DNA from: Leidyana gryllorum EB-2025a
Taxonomy: Eukaryota > Apicomplexa
Length of the DNA stretch: 64,000 nucleotides
Reading direction: 5' to 3'
Assembly: GCA_048772705.1 (NCBI GenBank)
Contig: JBLWGC010000204.1
Location: 111,884 to 175,883, forward strand
A program made the translations under genes and the position numbers. Below the pieces are notes generated by a model. That model had not been told where the DNA came from and made no database searches. It saw nothing but the letters and a program-made list of their open reading frames with translations. Below, in pieces: positions 21,209-31,062 of the stretch (position 1 is its first letter; the number at the start of each line of letters is the position of its first letter).

Positions 21209-23668
21209 ATGCGTGGATGCTTACTGGGGCTCTTGGTACTTGATGTAGCTGTCGAGGGATATGACCGTTGTGGAAGCGACATATGTCCTGACATCTTACC
21301 ATATCAGCGTCCCATTGGGTATGTGAACCCGAAGTTGGAGGCGATTACCCCGATTCCTCTCAAGTTGGCAAGTCAAAAAGTGTATGACTACATTGTTATC
21401 GGAGGAGGAGGTGGTGGTTGTCCATTTGCTCGCACACTAGCAGATGCGGGAGAGCGTGTGTTGGTCTTGGAAAGGGGTGGTTTGCGTCGTGATCATATAC
21501 TGGCGCACGACATATATGGGAGTGGCATGGTTATCGGTGACGACCGTGTTAGTCAGGCAGTGGTAACTCCGAGTGGAGTGCGTACTCACCTGGCTAACGT
21601 GTTGGGAGGTGGTACAGCGACTGGGATGGCGATTGCCATTGAGGAGGATGAGGAGTACTGGGACGTGCTGTCGAAGCTGAGCAACGAGCCGATCAACAAG
21701 ACTGGTATCCTTGAAGCGTTTGACTGGTTGCGAAGTCGTACGTCTGAGCCTATGACGATGGTGGAACCTTACAGCAGTGCTTATCGCGAGGGGCTGAGGG
21801 AACAAGGGTTCTCGAACTTTCACGGCGCGAGTCCGCAAATTCAGAAGGACGGAACATGGAATGCTCACAGTTTGTTCAACCACAGTGAGGGATATTTCCG
21901 GAATAGTGCCGATGTGTTGTTGGGGACACCTGCGGAGCCCCAACCTCCTACCCTGGATGTGGCAGTGAATTCGACGGCGTTGAAGATATTGTTTGACGAG
22001 TTACAGAGTCCTCTGGGCCCTCGAGCTCGATGTGTCTCGGTACGACCGGCTGCTCCAGCAGATTCGGCGACATTGGACGGTCGTTTGGCTCGAGCTCAGA
22101 TATCGTGGTGGAGCTTGGCGAGCAAAGATCGGCCGTGGGTGAAGTATGCGACGGGAAACTCTCGGGCGCGTGGAGCTATCGGATCGCTGGGTACTGGGAA
22201 AGCTTTGGAAAGTCATGCCAAGGAGATGGTGATCTGTGCACAGAAGGAGATAGTGTTGAGTGCGGGCGCGGTGATGACTCCAGTATTGCTGGCTCGCAGT
22301 GGCATTGGAAGTGCTCAACAAATCTCCGAGCTGAATGTGCCGATGGTGTTGGAGAATCCGAGGGTGGGGAAGAATTTGATCGATCGTGGGCTGTTGCCGG
22401 TTGCCTACTTTAGGGACGATCCCGCTAATGTTGGGTCTGAGTTACCAGCCCAAGTGTGTGGGATTGTGGGTATGGCCCCGGTGGGTCCCGATTGTGACAA
22501 GTTCCGAATGGCTAAGAGAACTCAGCAGTGTTCGATGACGGGAGCTGAGGAGATCACTGGTGGTCGCATATTGGAGGGTTTTATCTACGCAACTCGGATA
22601 TTGTTTCCTCCTGATCTTCGGAATAGTCTGCTGATGGATCAAGTGATAATGGCTGTGAGTTACTGCAGTGATCGTCCGAGGGATACTCCCTTATGTCGGT
22701 TTTTGGAGAAGGGGAGCGCTTGTTGGCGACAGCTGAGCGCTACTTGGTACTTTGTGAATGAGCCGAAGAGCCGAGGAAGTGTGAACGTCTTGAGCAACGG
22801 CAACATTATCGTGGATCCTCGCTACTACAGTCATCCTCAAGATTTGGCGGATGGGAAGAGAGGTATCGGGAATCTGTTGAGGATTGCGAGGAGCGGATCT
22901 TTCATGAACGTCATGCAGAGTCCCTCCAAGATGGGTTGCCCGTGGATGATTAGCGGGATTCTGACGACGTTTACACAAGCCCTTAACCAATGGTCGCGTC
23001 GGGTGATCACCGAATCGGATACCAATTTGATGATGAACACCTTGACTCACCCCGAAGGGGCCCCATTTGCTGTCAAATCGGTTAAGAAGGATTCAGCGGC
23101 GCGGATTTCGAGTGTTGAAACCCGAATCCCGTTGGATCAGCAGTGGAGACGGCACGTTGAGGAGCAGAAAGAGTTGGATCGACTGCAGTACGCGCTTGAG
23201 CATCCAGAGAGTGAAGAGATGAAGAAGCTGTGGCCATTTGGAGACGAGATGACACTGGAGAGGATAGCAGCAGCTGCTGTGAATGATAGTTCGCGCCACC
23301 ACGAGGACGCTGAGGCCGCCACGTCAGCTTTGAGTCTGAATCGTTTCAGTCGGTATGTCCCACCGCCAGCTTTCGTTGTGGGGTCAAACCAACACGTCGC
23401 AACATACCCGGCTCTGTTGCCCGATCCTGATGATGACGAGGCAGTAGAGCTGTACATCAATGCCATGATGCAGAGTATGTGGCATATGGCCGGGACAGCC
23501 GCATTGGGTGATGTGGTTGACAAGCGATTCAGAGTGAAAGGTGTTCGTCGTCTGGGAGTAGTAGACGCATCAGTGTTGACTCAGATCAGCAGAATGAATC
23601 CAACTCAGACAGTTATGGCATTAGGCAGATATGCCGCGCAATTGAGATTGAACGCGACATCCGTTTGA
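21209..23668 (+). CDS. GMC oxidoreductase 2 (secreted, intronless)
   Basis: A paralogue of the gene before it, without introns, 819 residues. The signal peptide is MRGCLLGLLVLDVAVEGYDR. FAD motif YDYIVIGGGGGGCPFARTLAD; LGGGTATGMAIAIEEDEEYW; signature 2 around LSAGAVMTPVLLARSGIG; C-terminal MWHMAGTAALGDVVDKRFRV and RLGVVDASVLTQISRMNP. A 60-residue Ser/Glu-rich loop (about residues 640-700) precedes the last domain. The 101-bp gap from GMC 1 and 28-bp gap to GMC 3 suggest co-expression. Loss of all four introns of GMC 1 suggests a duplication through RNA or repeated intron loss (inference). Confidence 0.88.
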   Translation: MRGCLLGLLVLDVAVEGYDRCGSDICPDILPYQRPIGYVNPKLEAITPIPLKLASQKVYDYIVIGGGGGGCPFARTLADAGERVLVLERGGLRRDHILAHDIYGSGMVIGDDRVSQAVVTPSGVRTHLANVLGGGTATGMAIAIEEDEEYWDVLSKLSNEPINKTGILEAFDWLRSRTSEPMTMVEPYSSAYREGLREQGFSNFHGASPQIQKDGTWNAHSLFNHSEGYFRNSADVLLGTPAEPQPPTLDVAVNSTALKILFDELQSPLGPRARCVSVRPAAPADSATLDGRLARAQISWWSLASKDRPWVKYATGNSRARGAIGSLGTGKALESHAKEMVICAQKEIVLSAGAVMTPVLLARSGIGSAQQISELNVPMVLENPRVGKNLIDRGLLPVAYFRDDPANVGSELPAQVCGIVGMAPVGPDCDKFRMAKRTQQCSMTGAEEITGGRILEGFIYATRILFPPDLRNSLLMDQVIMAVSYCSDRPRDTPLCRFLEKGSACWRQLSATWYFVNEPKSRGSVNVLSNGNIIVDPRYYSHPQDLADGKRGIGNLLRIARSGSFMNVMQSPSKMGCPWMISGILTTFTQALNQWSRRVITESDTNLMMNTLTHPEGAPFAVKSVKKDSAARISSVETRIPLDQQWRRHVEEQKELDRLQYALEHPESEEMKKLWPFGDEMTLERIAAAAVNDSSRHHEDAEAATSALSLNRFSRYVPPPAFVVGSNQHVATYPALLPDPDDDEAVELYINAMMQSMWHMAGTAALGDVVDKRFRVKGVRRLGVVDASVLTQISRMNPTQTVMALGRYAAQLRLNATSV

Positions 23669-23696
23669 GGGAAGAAGGTCTCACGATTTTTGTTCA

Positions 23697-26117
23697 ATGT
23701 ACAAACTATTCTTGTGTTGCTATGTGCTGTTGGACTTATTACATGCCGAACCGCGAGTACTCGAGCGCCCACTCCAACACGATGCTCAGGGGGTGTTGCA
23801 GGGGCTTTATGATTACATAATCGTTGGTGGAGGAGGGTCAGGGTGCGTTGTGGCTCGCACGCTGGCTGATGAAGGTTTCTCTGTCCTGCTGCTGGAACGG
23901 GGCGACTTCCCGGGCCCGGCGAGCAGTCACCCGTCTCTCATCCGCGAAGCAATGTTGGATCCTCACCATATGCAGCCAGTGATTACGTCAGGAGGAGTTC
24001 GATCGGGAGTTGGGTCGGCTCTCGGGGGGGGAACGGCAGTCAATCTGGGTATCTGGATCGAAGAAGACGAGTCCTACTTTGCTTCTGTTGGACAGCTGAC
24101 TGGCTATGATGAGTTATTCGCGAATCAAACCGAGGTGGAGGAAGCAAAGGCCTGGGCACGGGATCGATTCGCGCATCCACCCTCGAATCCACAAACTATA
24201 AACCCCTCAATAGCCACTTACATGGAATATGCCAAGGGCATTTTGGGCGAGACCTTTGGACCGCACATTGGTCCGAGCCCGCGAGTACTGCCAAACCGGA
24301 CATGGAGCTCAATGCAATTGTTTGAAAGCGAAACCCGAGAGCGACGGTCGACGGCGTCTCTGATTAACGATGAAACTGCGCCCCCCAATCTACATGTCAT
24401 GTTGAACAGTAAAGCTCTGAGTATCCAGACGTGTCGGAATTGCCCGAAACCGCGCGCTGAATGTGTTGTGTTCCGAAGGTCGTTGTTGAAAGACTTCCGA
24501 CCCATTGGCGAGCTAAAATTGCCGCAAGGGAGCGCAGCTGCTTTTGAGACGCGGGCAATTCGAGATTTGTTAGAGAGATCGCATCGAAGCGATATACTCA
24601 ATAAGGTAGTCGACGAAGACGAGACATATGAGTATCCTTTCCGAGTATGTCTGGATATAGAAAGCAATCCCGACGCCGAAATCATTCTGTCCGCGGGGGC
24701 TATCCATACACCCCTCCTGTTGATGCACAGTGGCATTGGCCCCCGCCAAGAGATCCAAAAGTTCGGAACAATGCCCGTGGTGGTGGATAACCAGGCTATC
24801 GGCAAAGGACTGCAAGACCGAATCTTCATACCTTTAGTCTTCTACTTGAGAAATGAATTGGAGCCAGAGGATACCTACATGTGTCTAATTACCGGGATGA
24901 AACAGGGACCCGCTGGCTCAGTGCCCTTTGAGGAACTCATAGGGGGATCCCTGCTGCAAGGAACGCTGGTCGCCAGTCGGCTATTCTGGCCTCCTGACAG
25001 AAGGCACGGACTGTCTGCCGAAATTGCCTCCAGCTTTCTCCACCACTGCGCGCTCAATCAATACGATGAAGACGACGACAACCACAGTAGACCCAATAAA
25101 AGCAATGCGTCTTCATTCAACCGAGCGTGGTGGGCATTGCGACCCGGGGAAAATGCCACGAACCCAAGACGTGTTTGTGACCTCATTTCCACCGCTAAGC
25201 CGTGCTTCGAACACAGTGTGGCCTGGTGGTCTTTTGTGTCTGAGGTTCGTGCCGCGGGATCAATCACCATTGATCCTGACACACTCGAGCCGATCATTAA
25301 CCCGCGATATCTCGAAGATCCGGCAGATTTCGAGATGCTGACCAACAATGTAGCTGAAATGCTCACCATTATGAGAAGAAACCACCACTTCTTGGACAAA
25401 GTTCTGAAAACATCCCAAAGCGACACCTGCCCCATGAGGGTTTACGACACCGACATGGGCTTCCTCATTAGTTTAGTAGATCTGCTACAGCGACACGACT
25501 ATCAAGACCTTATGGCCAGAGGTGTTGCTCCTCTGGCGGCGGACGCCGTCTTGATCAAATCCGATATGCACCCCGTCGACCGCAATCCCTCCTACCTGCC
25601 CTACGCGTCTTTCCCCCAATTCCTTCCAGGTAATCAACACGAACCGGCCGCCGGCCCAAAGGAGTCACAACGGAAAGCTACTCGGCAGCTGCCCGGCGAC
25701 TCTGCCCCACAATGCGGCCAGCACGTCTGCGTACCTGTCGTCGTGTGTCTCCTTGTCTTCCACTTGCCGTGCAACTCTACCCTGCTGCTGCCCCCATTAA
25801 TACCATCGTTTGCAGATCCAACCAATACCGAGGCCCTTCGAGATTTTGTACGCAAGTCTGGAACTTCGATGTGGCATCTGGTGGGCAGTGCGCAACTTGG
25901 GAGTGCCCTCGATGCGGACTTTAAAGTCCGTGGGATTGATAATCTGGCGGTTATTGACGCCTCGGCACTCCCGGTTCTGACGCGAATGAACCCTACCGCC
26001 ACCTTGTTAGCGGTGTCGCGGCTTGTTGCTTTGCGAAAAGCTGTCAAACACAAGTCCAACAAACTCTACAAACATTCAATCCAGCATCATGGTTGCAGGG
26101 GATTCTACGATGGGTAA
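23697..26117 (+). CDS. GMC oxidoreductase 3 (secreted)
   Basis: Third GMC paralogue, starting MYKLFLCCYVLLDLLHAEPR, a clear signal peptide. FAD motif YDYIIVGGGGSGCVVARTLAD, SALGGGTAVNLGIWIEEDES, signature 2 around LSAGAIHTPLLLMHSGIG, and C-terminal MWHLVGSAQLGSALDADFKV. The frame is open for 806 residues, but alignment with the other two copies places an intron of 186 bp at 25630-25815 (CCAG|GTAATC to TTTGCAG|AT), which is a multiple of three and stopless; splicing gives 744 residues. Retained, it would insert a hydrophobic stretch (VCVPVVVCLLVF). Its last codons overlap the start of the ESCRT-III gene by 8 bp (ATG 26110) or 29 bp (ATG 26089). Confidence 0.85.
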   Translation: MYKLFLCCYVLLDLLHAEPRVLERPLQHDAQGVLQGLYDYIIVGGGGSGCVVARTLADEGFSVLLLERGDFPGPASSHPSLIREAMLDPHHMQPVITSGGVRSGVGSALGGGTAVNLGIWIEEDESYFASVGQLTGYDELFANQTEVEEAKAWARDRFAHPPSNPQTINPSIATYMEYAKGILGETFGPHIGPSPRVLPNRTWSSMQLFESETRERRSTASLINDETAPPNLHVMLNSKALSIQTCRNCPKPRAECVVFRRSLLKDFRPIGELKLPQGSAAAFETRAIRDLLERSHRSDILNKVVDEDETYEYPFRVCLDIESNPDAEIILSAGAIHTPLLLMHSGIGPRQEIQKFGTMPVVVDNQAIGKGLQDRIFIPLVFYLRNELEPEDTYMCLITGMKQGPAGSVPFEELIGGSLLQGTLVASRLFWPPDRRHGLSAEIASSFLHHCALNQYDEDDDNHSRPNKSNASSFNRAWWALRPGENATNPRRVCDLISTAKPCFEHSVAWWSFVSEVRAAGSITIDPDTLEPIINPRYLEDPADFEMLTNNVAEMLTIMRRNHHFLDKVLKTSQSDTCPMRVYDTDMGFLISLVDLLQRHDYQDLMARGVAPLAADAVLIKSDMHPVDRNPSYLPYASFPQFLPGNQHEPAAGPKESQRKATRQLPGDSAPQCGQHVCVPVVVCLLVFHLPCNSTLLLPPLIPSFADPTNTEALRDFVRKSGTSMWHLVGSAQLGSALDADFKVRGIDNLAVIDASALPVLTRMNPTATLLAVSRLVALRKAVKHKSNKLYKHSIQHHGCRGFYDG

Positions 26118-26943
26118 CAAGCAGAAGAAGCAGTCCCGGCTGGCTGCATTCCTCCGCAATTTCAGTTGCGGAGCCTCAGAGCTTTCTGACGGACCTCTCA
26201 ACAGTACTCAGACTCTGTTGGTTCTGCAGGAGGCCAAGGATCAGTATGAAAAGTACACTGATAAGTGCATCAAGCTGGAGGAGCAAATCGAGGAGGCCGA
26301 CATCAGCATCAACGTATTCATGCAGCATGGTCAGAGGTCGCAAGCACTGGCCGCTATGCGAAAGCGTAACATGCTGATTCGCCAACTTGAGCACTTGCGT
26401 TCCATGAGTGACAAGTACGACTCCGCAATGCGAGAGCTCGATTTGGCCAGGGACCTCAGTGAGTCAGTCGGGTCGCTGGAGTCTATCATCAAACTGCGCC
26501 ACCACTACCTTCAAGCTACGTAAGTCCGGATAGTTCAATCTTTTTCGCCATCAATGTCGGTTGCAACTTCAGGCCAATTGCTAGCCTTACCCAGATCGCT
26601 ATACAATCCCAAGATGATGCGCAACGGGAAAGTGAACTATATTCACTCATCAGCGACAAGACCTCTCGCGCTGCGTGCGAGCGTGAGTACGAATGTCGTG
26701 AGAAAGAAGGTAAGAGGGACTTTGAAGTTCTGCCTATCGAACAGTTCCACACAGAATTCGAGAGACACATCGCTCAGATGGCACAGGTACCACAAAACAA
26801 ACCTTTCTTCGCAACGCCAAGCGTAAGTGCACACATGTGTGTGTGTCTACATGTTATTTTGATCACAGTTGGAAAGTCGGATTCCGGCAGAGGCGACCTT
26901 CTCATCTTTGAGATCACGGAGCCGTGTTCCGGAACTCGCCTAA
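26110..26943 (+). CDS. ESCRT-III subunit, Snf7 family (CHMP6/Vps20-like)
   Basis: ESCRT-III subunits polymerise on membranes to drive budding and scission away from the cytosol. The product is 244 residues, basic at the N-terminus and acidic later, with helices typical of the Snf7 fold: QEAKDQYEKYTDKCIKLEEQ, RSQALAAMRKRNMLIRQLEH (the conserved kkR-K hairpin) and LDLARDLSESVGSLESIIKL. MGNKQKKQS at the start offers an N-myristoylation site, the feature that marks CHMP6/Vps20. Exons 26110-26519, 26573-26821, 26868-26943; introns 53 and 46 bp. An upstream in-frame ATG at 26089 would remove the myristoylation site. The closing SRVPELA resembles a short MIM-type motif, but this is weak. It overlaps the GMC 3 stop. 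Confidence 0.7.
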
Positions 26944-27088
26944 ACAGCTTCGCCCATATCGTATTATTTTTATTCCCGATCGAAGTTTTGCTGATTGCGT
27001 GGCTAGCTAGCTAGCTCTTCAGCTTATGCTTGCTTGGAACAACCACCAGATAGATCGACCGAACCGTAGAAAACCAAAAAAGGATTGC

Positions 27089-29130
27089 TCAGCCTTTAGT
27101 CGCCGTACGCTCAGCCACAGGTTGGGCTTCTTCGTCATCCTCCATATCAAGATCGATCTCACCCCATGCTCTGATCTCGGCGGCTGTGTATGACGTGATT
27201 CGAATGTTGTCGATCAAGTCTAACTCACCTCGATGCTCAGTGATCCCGGTGGTCGAGGGAGAGTCAAAAGTTACCTCAAAAGCTTTACCATGTATGTCGG
27301 CCCGAATCCTGTCAATGTCCAAGGTAGAATCGCCGATCTCATGATCCGGTAATTGTAGGTTGTAAGAGTAGCTGGGACGGAGAATGAGAATTCATGGGGG
27401 AGGTCTTTCAAACATTCTTACAATTTGGAAGATCGTGTTGGGCGCCAAATGATCGCCGTGACGACCAAAATGAATGCGAAGAGCCCCGTGGGGATCGCGT
27501 CCGTGAAGATCCACTCGTAAGGCCATACTTTGCGGATATCCTGCGGAGCAAAGAATGTAATATTGGATTGGGGAGAAAAACGGCGGAGCTCAGAACGGAA
27601 GTGATCTTACCATTGAAAGGACATAGGTCTCGACAAAGGTGGACATAGCGAAGCATAGAGCAGCAAAGATGAGCACTCCTCGGAATCGATTCATTTGGCG
27701 TAATTTGGCCGTTTGTCGCCTGACTTTTAATTCCTGAGGGAGAGACGAGATGATGAGATCGAATTACGGTGATATCTTTCCTACTTCGATCAGTGAATTC
27801 AACGAGTGGAAAGCCCACACCAGGCCTCCGGCGTGTAGCACAGTGATGGGCAACGCGCAAAGCATTAGGATAAGAATGGAAAGGTCAAGTGATACGTGGA
27901 AATGTGTGGCCAATTGACGAGTATAATCCAAAACACACAAGGCGATGCCACCCATCCAGAGTTTAGCCACCGTGGTAGACTCTAGATTGGGCCGTGTGAT
28001 ACAGTATCCCAGAGAGGTGAGTAGGATCAGAAGGCAAGTCGCGACATTCTTGAATACCGAGAAGGTGATCGAGACTATCAGCAGCACATCCGAAGGTGGC
28101 GTGACCACATTGGACCAGCTAAGATGCACAAGCCAACTCAGCTGCTCCATAAGGCCCAACAGGATAACAGCTCCAATGAGATGATGGAGAACAATCAGCT
28201 GGCGCTTGTACCTCAGACACCAGATCATCCAGCATACGGCCAAACCACCATAAACCATCGAAGTGATTGCGTACAATTGAAGCTTAGGTACATCCATGCC
28301 ACTCAGGAACCCATGAGCCCCACGCGCGACCACAGCGCCTGTCATCCGACCCTTCGGAATATCCCCGCCGCAGTTCACGAACATGAGGAAATATATACCC
28401 GTCTTGTAAATATGAAAATCGGCTTCGGAAACGTGCGAAGTTTGCTTCTCGGACCGGATGGGTACCCGGCTCACGAAAGTTTCATTTCTGCAACCATCAG
28501 ATGTGAAGCGACAAGCATTGTGGCGTCGGCACTCGAATGGTGTGAATGAATAGAGAAAACAACGATTGGAACGGCAGCTTGTAGCTCATGAACGCATGAG
28601 CGAGACACCGAACACGCGCGCAACACACATGTGACACCGACACAAAGGACAAACGCCGCCGACAGCACGTCACTGAACACAATCCAAGATTACCTCAGAG
28701 ATGGAGGGAGCAGGATGGTATGCTCACTGGCACAGTCTCCCCGGGCCACATCGGCTTTTGTGCAGCAAAAGTGGTTCTCTTGCTGATACGGAACGAACTT
28801 GCTCCAGAAAGCGTCATATTCCATTACGGCCATATCCAAGAAGATATCATCGTGGACGTCCATGCTCCGCGGCAGCGTATAGCTCAGCTCGTGCGTGAAC
28901 ATCTTGGACGGAAGGGCATACTTCTTATCCCAGATACCCCATCCAAAGCCCGGAAGCTTGGGAGATTCTGTACCTACCCTGCCGGTCTCCTCGTTTCCAT
29001 TACGGGAATATACGAAGAATCGAGCCACGGTAGCCAAAGCATGGCTTCCTGGAGGTTGTATACTCTTCAGTGGGAGAAACTGTCCTGTGACAGCTGCACT
29101 CAAAAGTACGGCAGCTGCAGTCAGCCTCAT
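27089..29130 (-). CDS. TMEM87-type seven-transmembrane protein (LU7TM/GOST family)
   Basis: TMEM87/GPR107-type proteins are Golgi-endosome seven-TM proteins with a lumenal N-terminal domain. The product is 554 residues, close to TMEM87A. It has a signal peptide (MRLTAAAVLLSAAVTGQFL), a lumenal domain with CCTKADVARGDC, the motif HGFLSGMDVPKLQLYAITSM that opens the TM region, LLTSLGYCITRPNLESTT (the family's SLGYGIVKPxLG), and WRPTRSSKFYSYNL at the end of TM7. Exons: 29130-28694, 28487-27785, 27733-27611, 27540-27422, 27371-27089. Intron 1 is 206 bp, far longer than the others (50-70 bp). The tail is acidic (LDMEDDEEAQPVAE). Its ATG is 24 bp after the stop of the upstream gene. Confidence 0.85.
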
Positions 29131-29138
29131 ATCGGTGT

Positions 29139-29154
29139 GGCTTAATAAAAAAGT
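29139..29154 (-). promoter_or_regulatory. pyrimidine tract and AG between stop and next ATG
   Basis: Between the phosphatase stop and the TMEM87-type ATG the minus strand reads AACTTTTTTATTAAG. It is both a T6 box and a good splice-acceptor shape, so it could be a trans-splice site (inference). Confidence 0.35.
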
Positions 29155-30480
29155 TTATTCACGCTGCTCATTTCTTTCCAGCTGCTGAACTATCACTTCT
29201 GGCGGAGTCCACCGTACCACCAAGCACTCAGTGTTCGCGCAGTCCAACACCCTCTGTCCCTGGGACTCTCTGTCCCTCAGCATCTCCTCGAATATACAGT
29301 AGTCACTCAGGTCGGAGGACGAACTGGTCGTTGTCGACGTGGACTTGTCTGCCTCCGCGGTACTGGCAGCTGTCTCACAGCACCCCAGCAGAGTTGCAGT
29401 GCTCCCTCGCAACTTGACGCCGCCCTGTCGCTTCTCTAAATCGCCCACCAATTCGGATCGGCGAGCCCATCGCACATTAGGAGAATTCTTTAGCCAGAAT
29501 GACTGCCAATTCTTGAAGATCATATTGTGACCGATGAGGAGGATCACATCCTCTTCCCTACTAGCGAGCCACGCTTCCAGCAGTTGCACACGTCTGTTGA
29601 AGTAATGTTAGCGACAACAGGTCACCTGCGTACCTGTGGACGCTTCGAGGGGTTTCAACCTTGACTTTGCGGCAGGGCTTGGTAATACCGACGGTGAGAT
29701 AATGATTTATACGGGTTCTGATTCGCGGGGAAATGGCATCAAATTCCAGAGGTCCAACGTCGGATCGACGAATCACATCCAAATTGACCTGGCGATCTGA
29801 CCAGAACTCAACAGCCTTTTCGGGTTTGACACACGGCTTGTCAGCAGACGTTGTGCGGCATTCTCGCAGAAAAGGAAGCACCACCAGATGCCGTTGTGGG
29901 GACACAAAAGGGGTTCGTGTGTGGTTCAACTCCCACCAGCGCCGGCTAGAGTTCTCAGCGTCGGCAGTGTCGGATATCTGTGCGATATCAAGAGTATTGG
30001 ATCTGATAGTTTCTGAGAACCTACGAGTCGTGCTGTATGTAGTGTGCGACGCAATGGCGATACCGCCACTAGCTGCACTGGCGGCAGCCTCCCCAGTTGA
30101 ATATCGTGAGCCAGCTGCGATAATGTCCTCAGTTGGATACGTGTCAAGGAGCTCACCCTTTTGCCCGCCCTCTCGGCCTGCTTGTGGCCCGTATTGGTCA
30201 AGGGGGCGTCTTTCACTCCGGGATCGATCACATACCCTATTCCATTGCGGATAATATTCCAGGGTTGAGCCATGTGTTCCTTGCGGGTGGCGTTGAGGCG
30301 GGACTCGGCATGTCGTATCAATATAAGCAGTTTCGAGCGCCGAAAGTCAGTGGGAACTTTCGCTGCCGGGGCCAGGGGTGATGGAAGTAGCGCCCGACTA
30401 CCTGCAATCATACCCAATTTTTCTCTATCTTTGTATAACTGGCTGTCATGATTCGTTAAGGAGGAAGTAAGGAGCTCCAT
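29155..30480 (-). CDS. histidine phosphatase superfamily (phosphoglycerate-mutase-like) protein
   Basis: The catalytic signature of the superfamily is KLLILIRHAESRLNATR, where the His is phosphorylated; the second core Arg/Glu is in VSPLRRTLHTARL and the second catalytic His in DVILLIGHNMIFKNW. DAPLTNTGHKQAERAGKR is the usual LTxxGxxQA segment. Exons 30480-30157, 30114-30025, 29977-29634, 29593-29155; introns 40-47 bp; 398 residues from this ATG (30411 is an alternative, 30552 less likely). A Ser/Thr-rich acidic insert follows the second His. Members include phosphoglycerate mutases and broad phosphatases; the length and divergent inserts argue against glycolytic mutase, so substrate is unknown. 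No signal peptide is evident. Confidence 0.8.
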
Positions 30481-31062
30481 GCCCCCAGCCCGCGATGTCA
30501 AGCGATACCTCTCTCGGTGAATGTGTCTTTGTACAGTGGGCACTGGGTCCACAAGCGATCATCCAAAACAATCTCATAAGAGACGGGGGGGCAAAAACCT
30601 CTTTCTGCTGTGCACTAGGGGGGCGATGCCCTGCCCACTATCTCTTTTGGAGTTTACTCAAATCACACTGCAGTCTCTAACACTGAGTGTTGTTGTCTTC
30701 ACGATCTCGACATTGATGCAGAGGACTCAATTAGGAGTACGAGATGATCAGTGGCGGGATCGTCATTGTGGCTAGCGAGCAACTCGTCTTTTACATACTC
30801 GTCGGGCGGGGGAGTAGTTTTGCTGCGTCCACCCCCTATGGTGATTCCGGAGGAACTCCGTTGGTTGGTCACCAACGCCCTGACGAGCTCTCGGCTCCCC
30901 TCCTTAGCGCAGTCGACCTCGCAAGAGAAAGGCGATCAAACTCTCTCTCTTTGGGGAGGGGAGGTGGCCGGTCACCGATGACGTGACGGTCGAAGGGCTT
31001 TGGTTGCTTGTGTGCGCTCCTTACTGAGTGTCGTGTGGAGATTTCGTCTTTCCCTTTCACTT
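30481..31062. other. spacer between phosphatase and DDX23 genes
   Basis: No gene identified. Plus-strand frames through 30521-30985 are open but overlap one another; a hydrophobic run (LQSLTLSVVVFTISTLM, near 30670-30720) and MVIPEELRWLVTNALTSSR (near 30838) hint at a small spliced gene that I cannot assemble. Confidence 0.3.

Noticed and set aside
25058-25435. Minus-strand ORFs across the GMC genes
   Set aside because: Antisense to conserved GMC coding sequence and without motifs.
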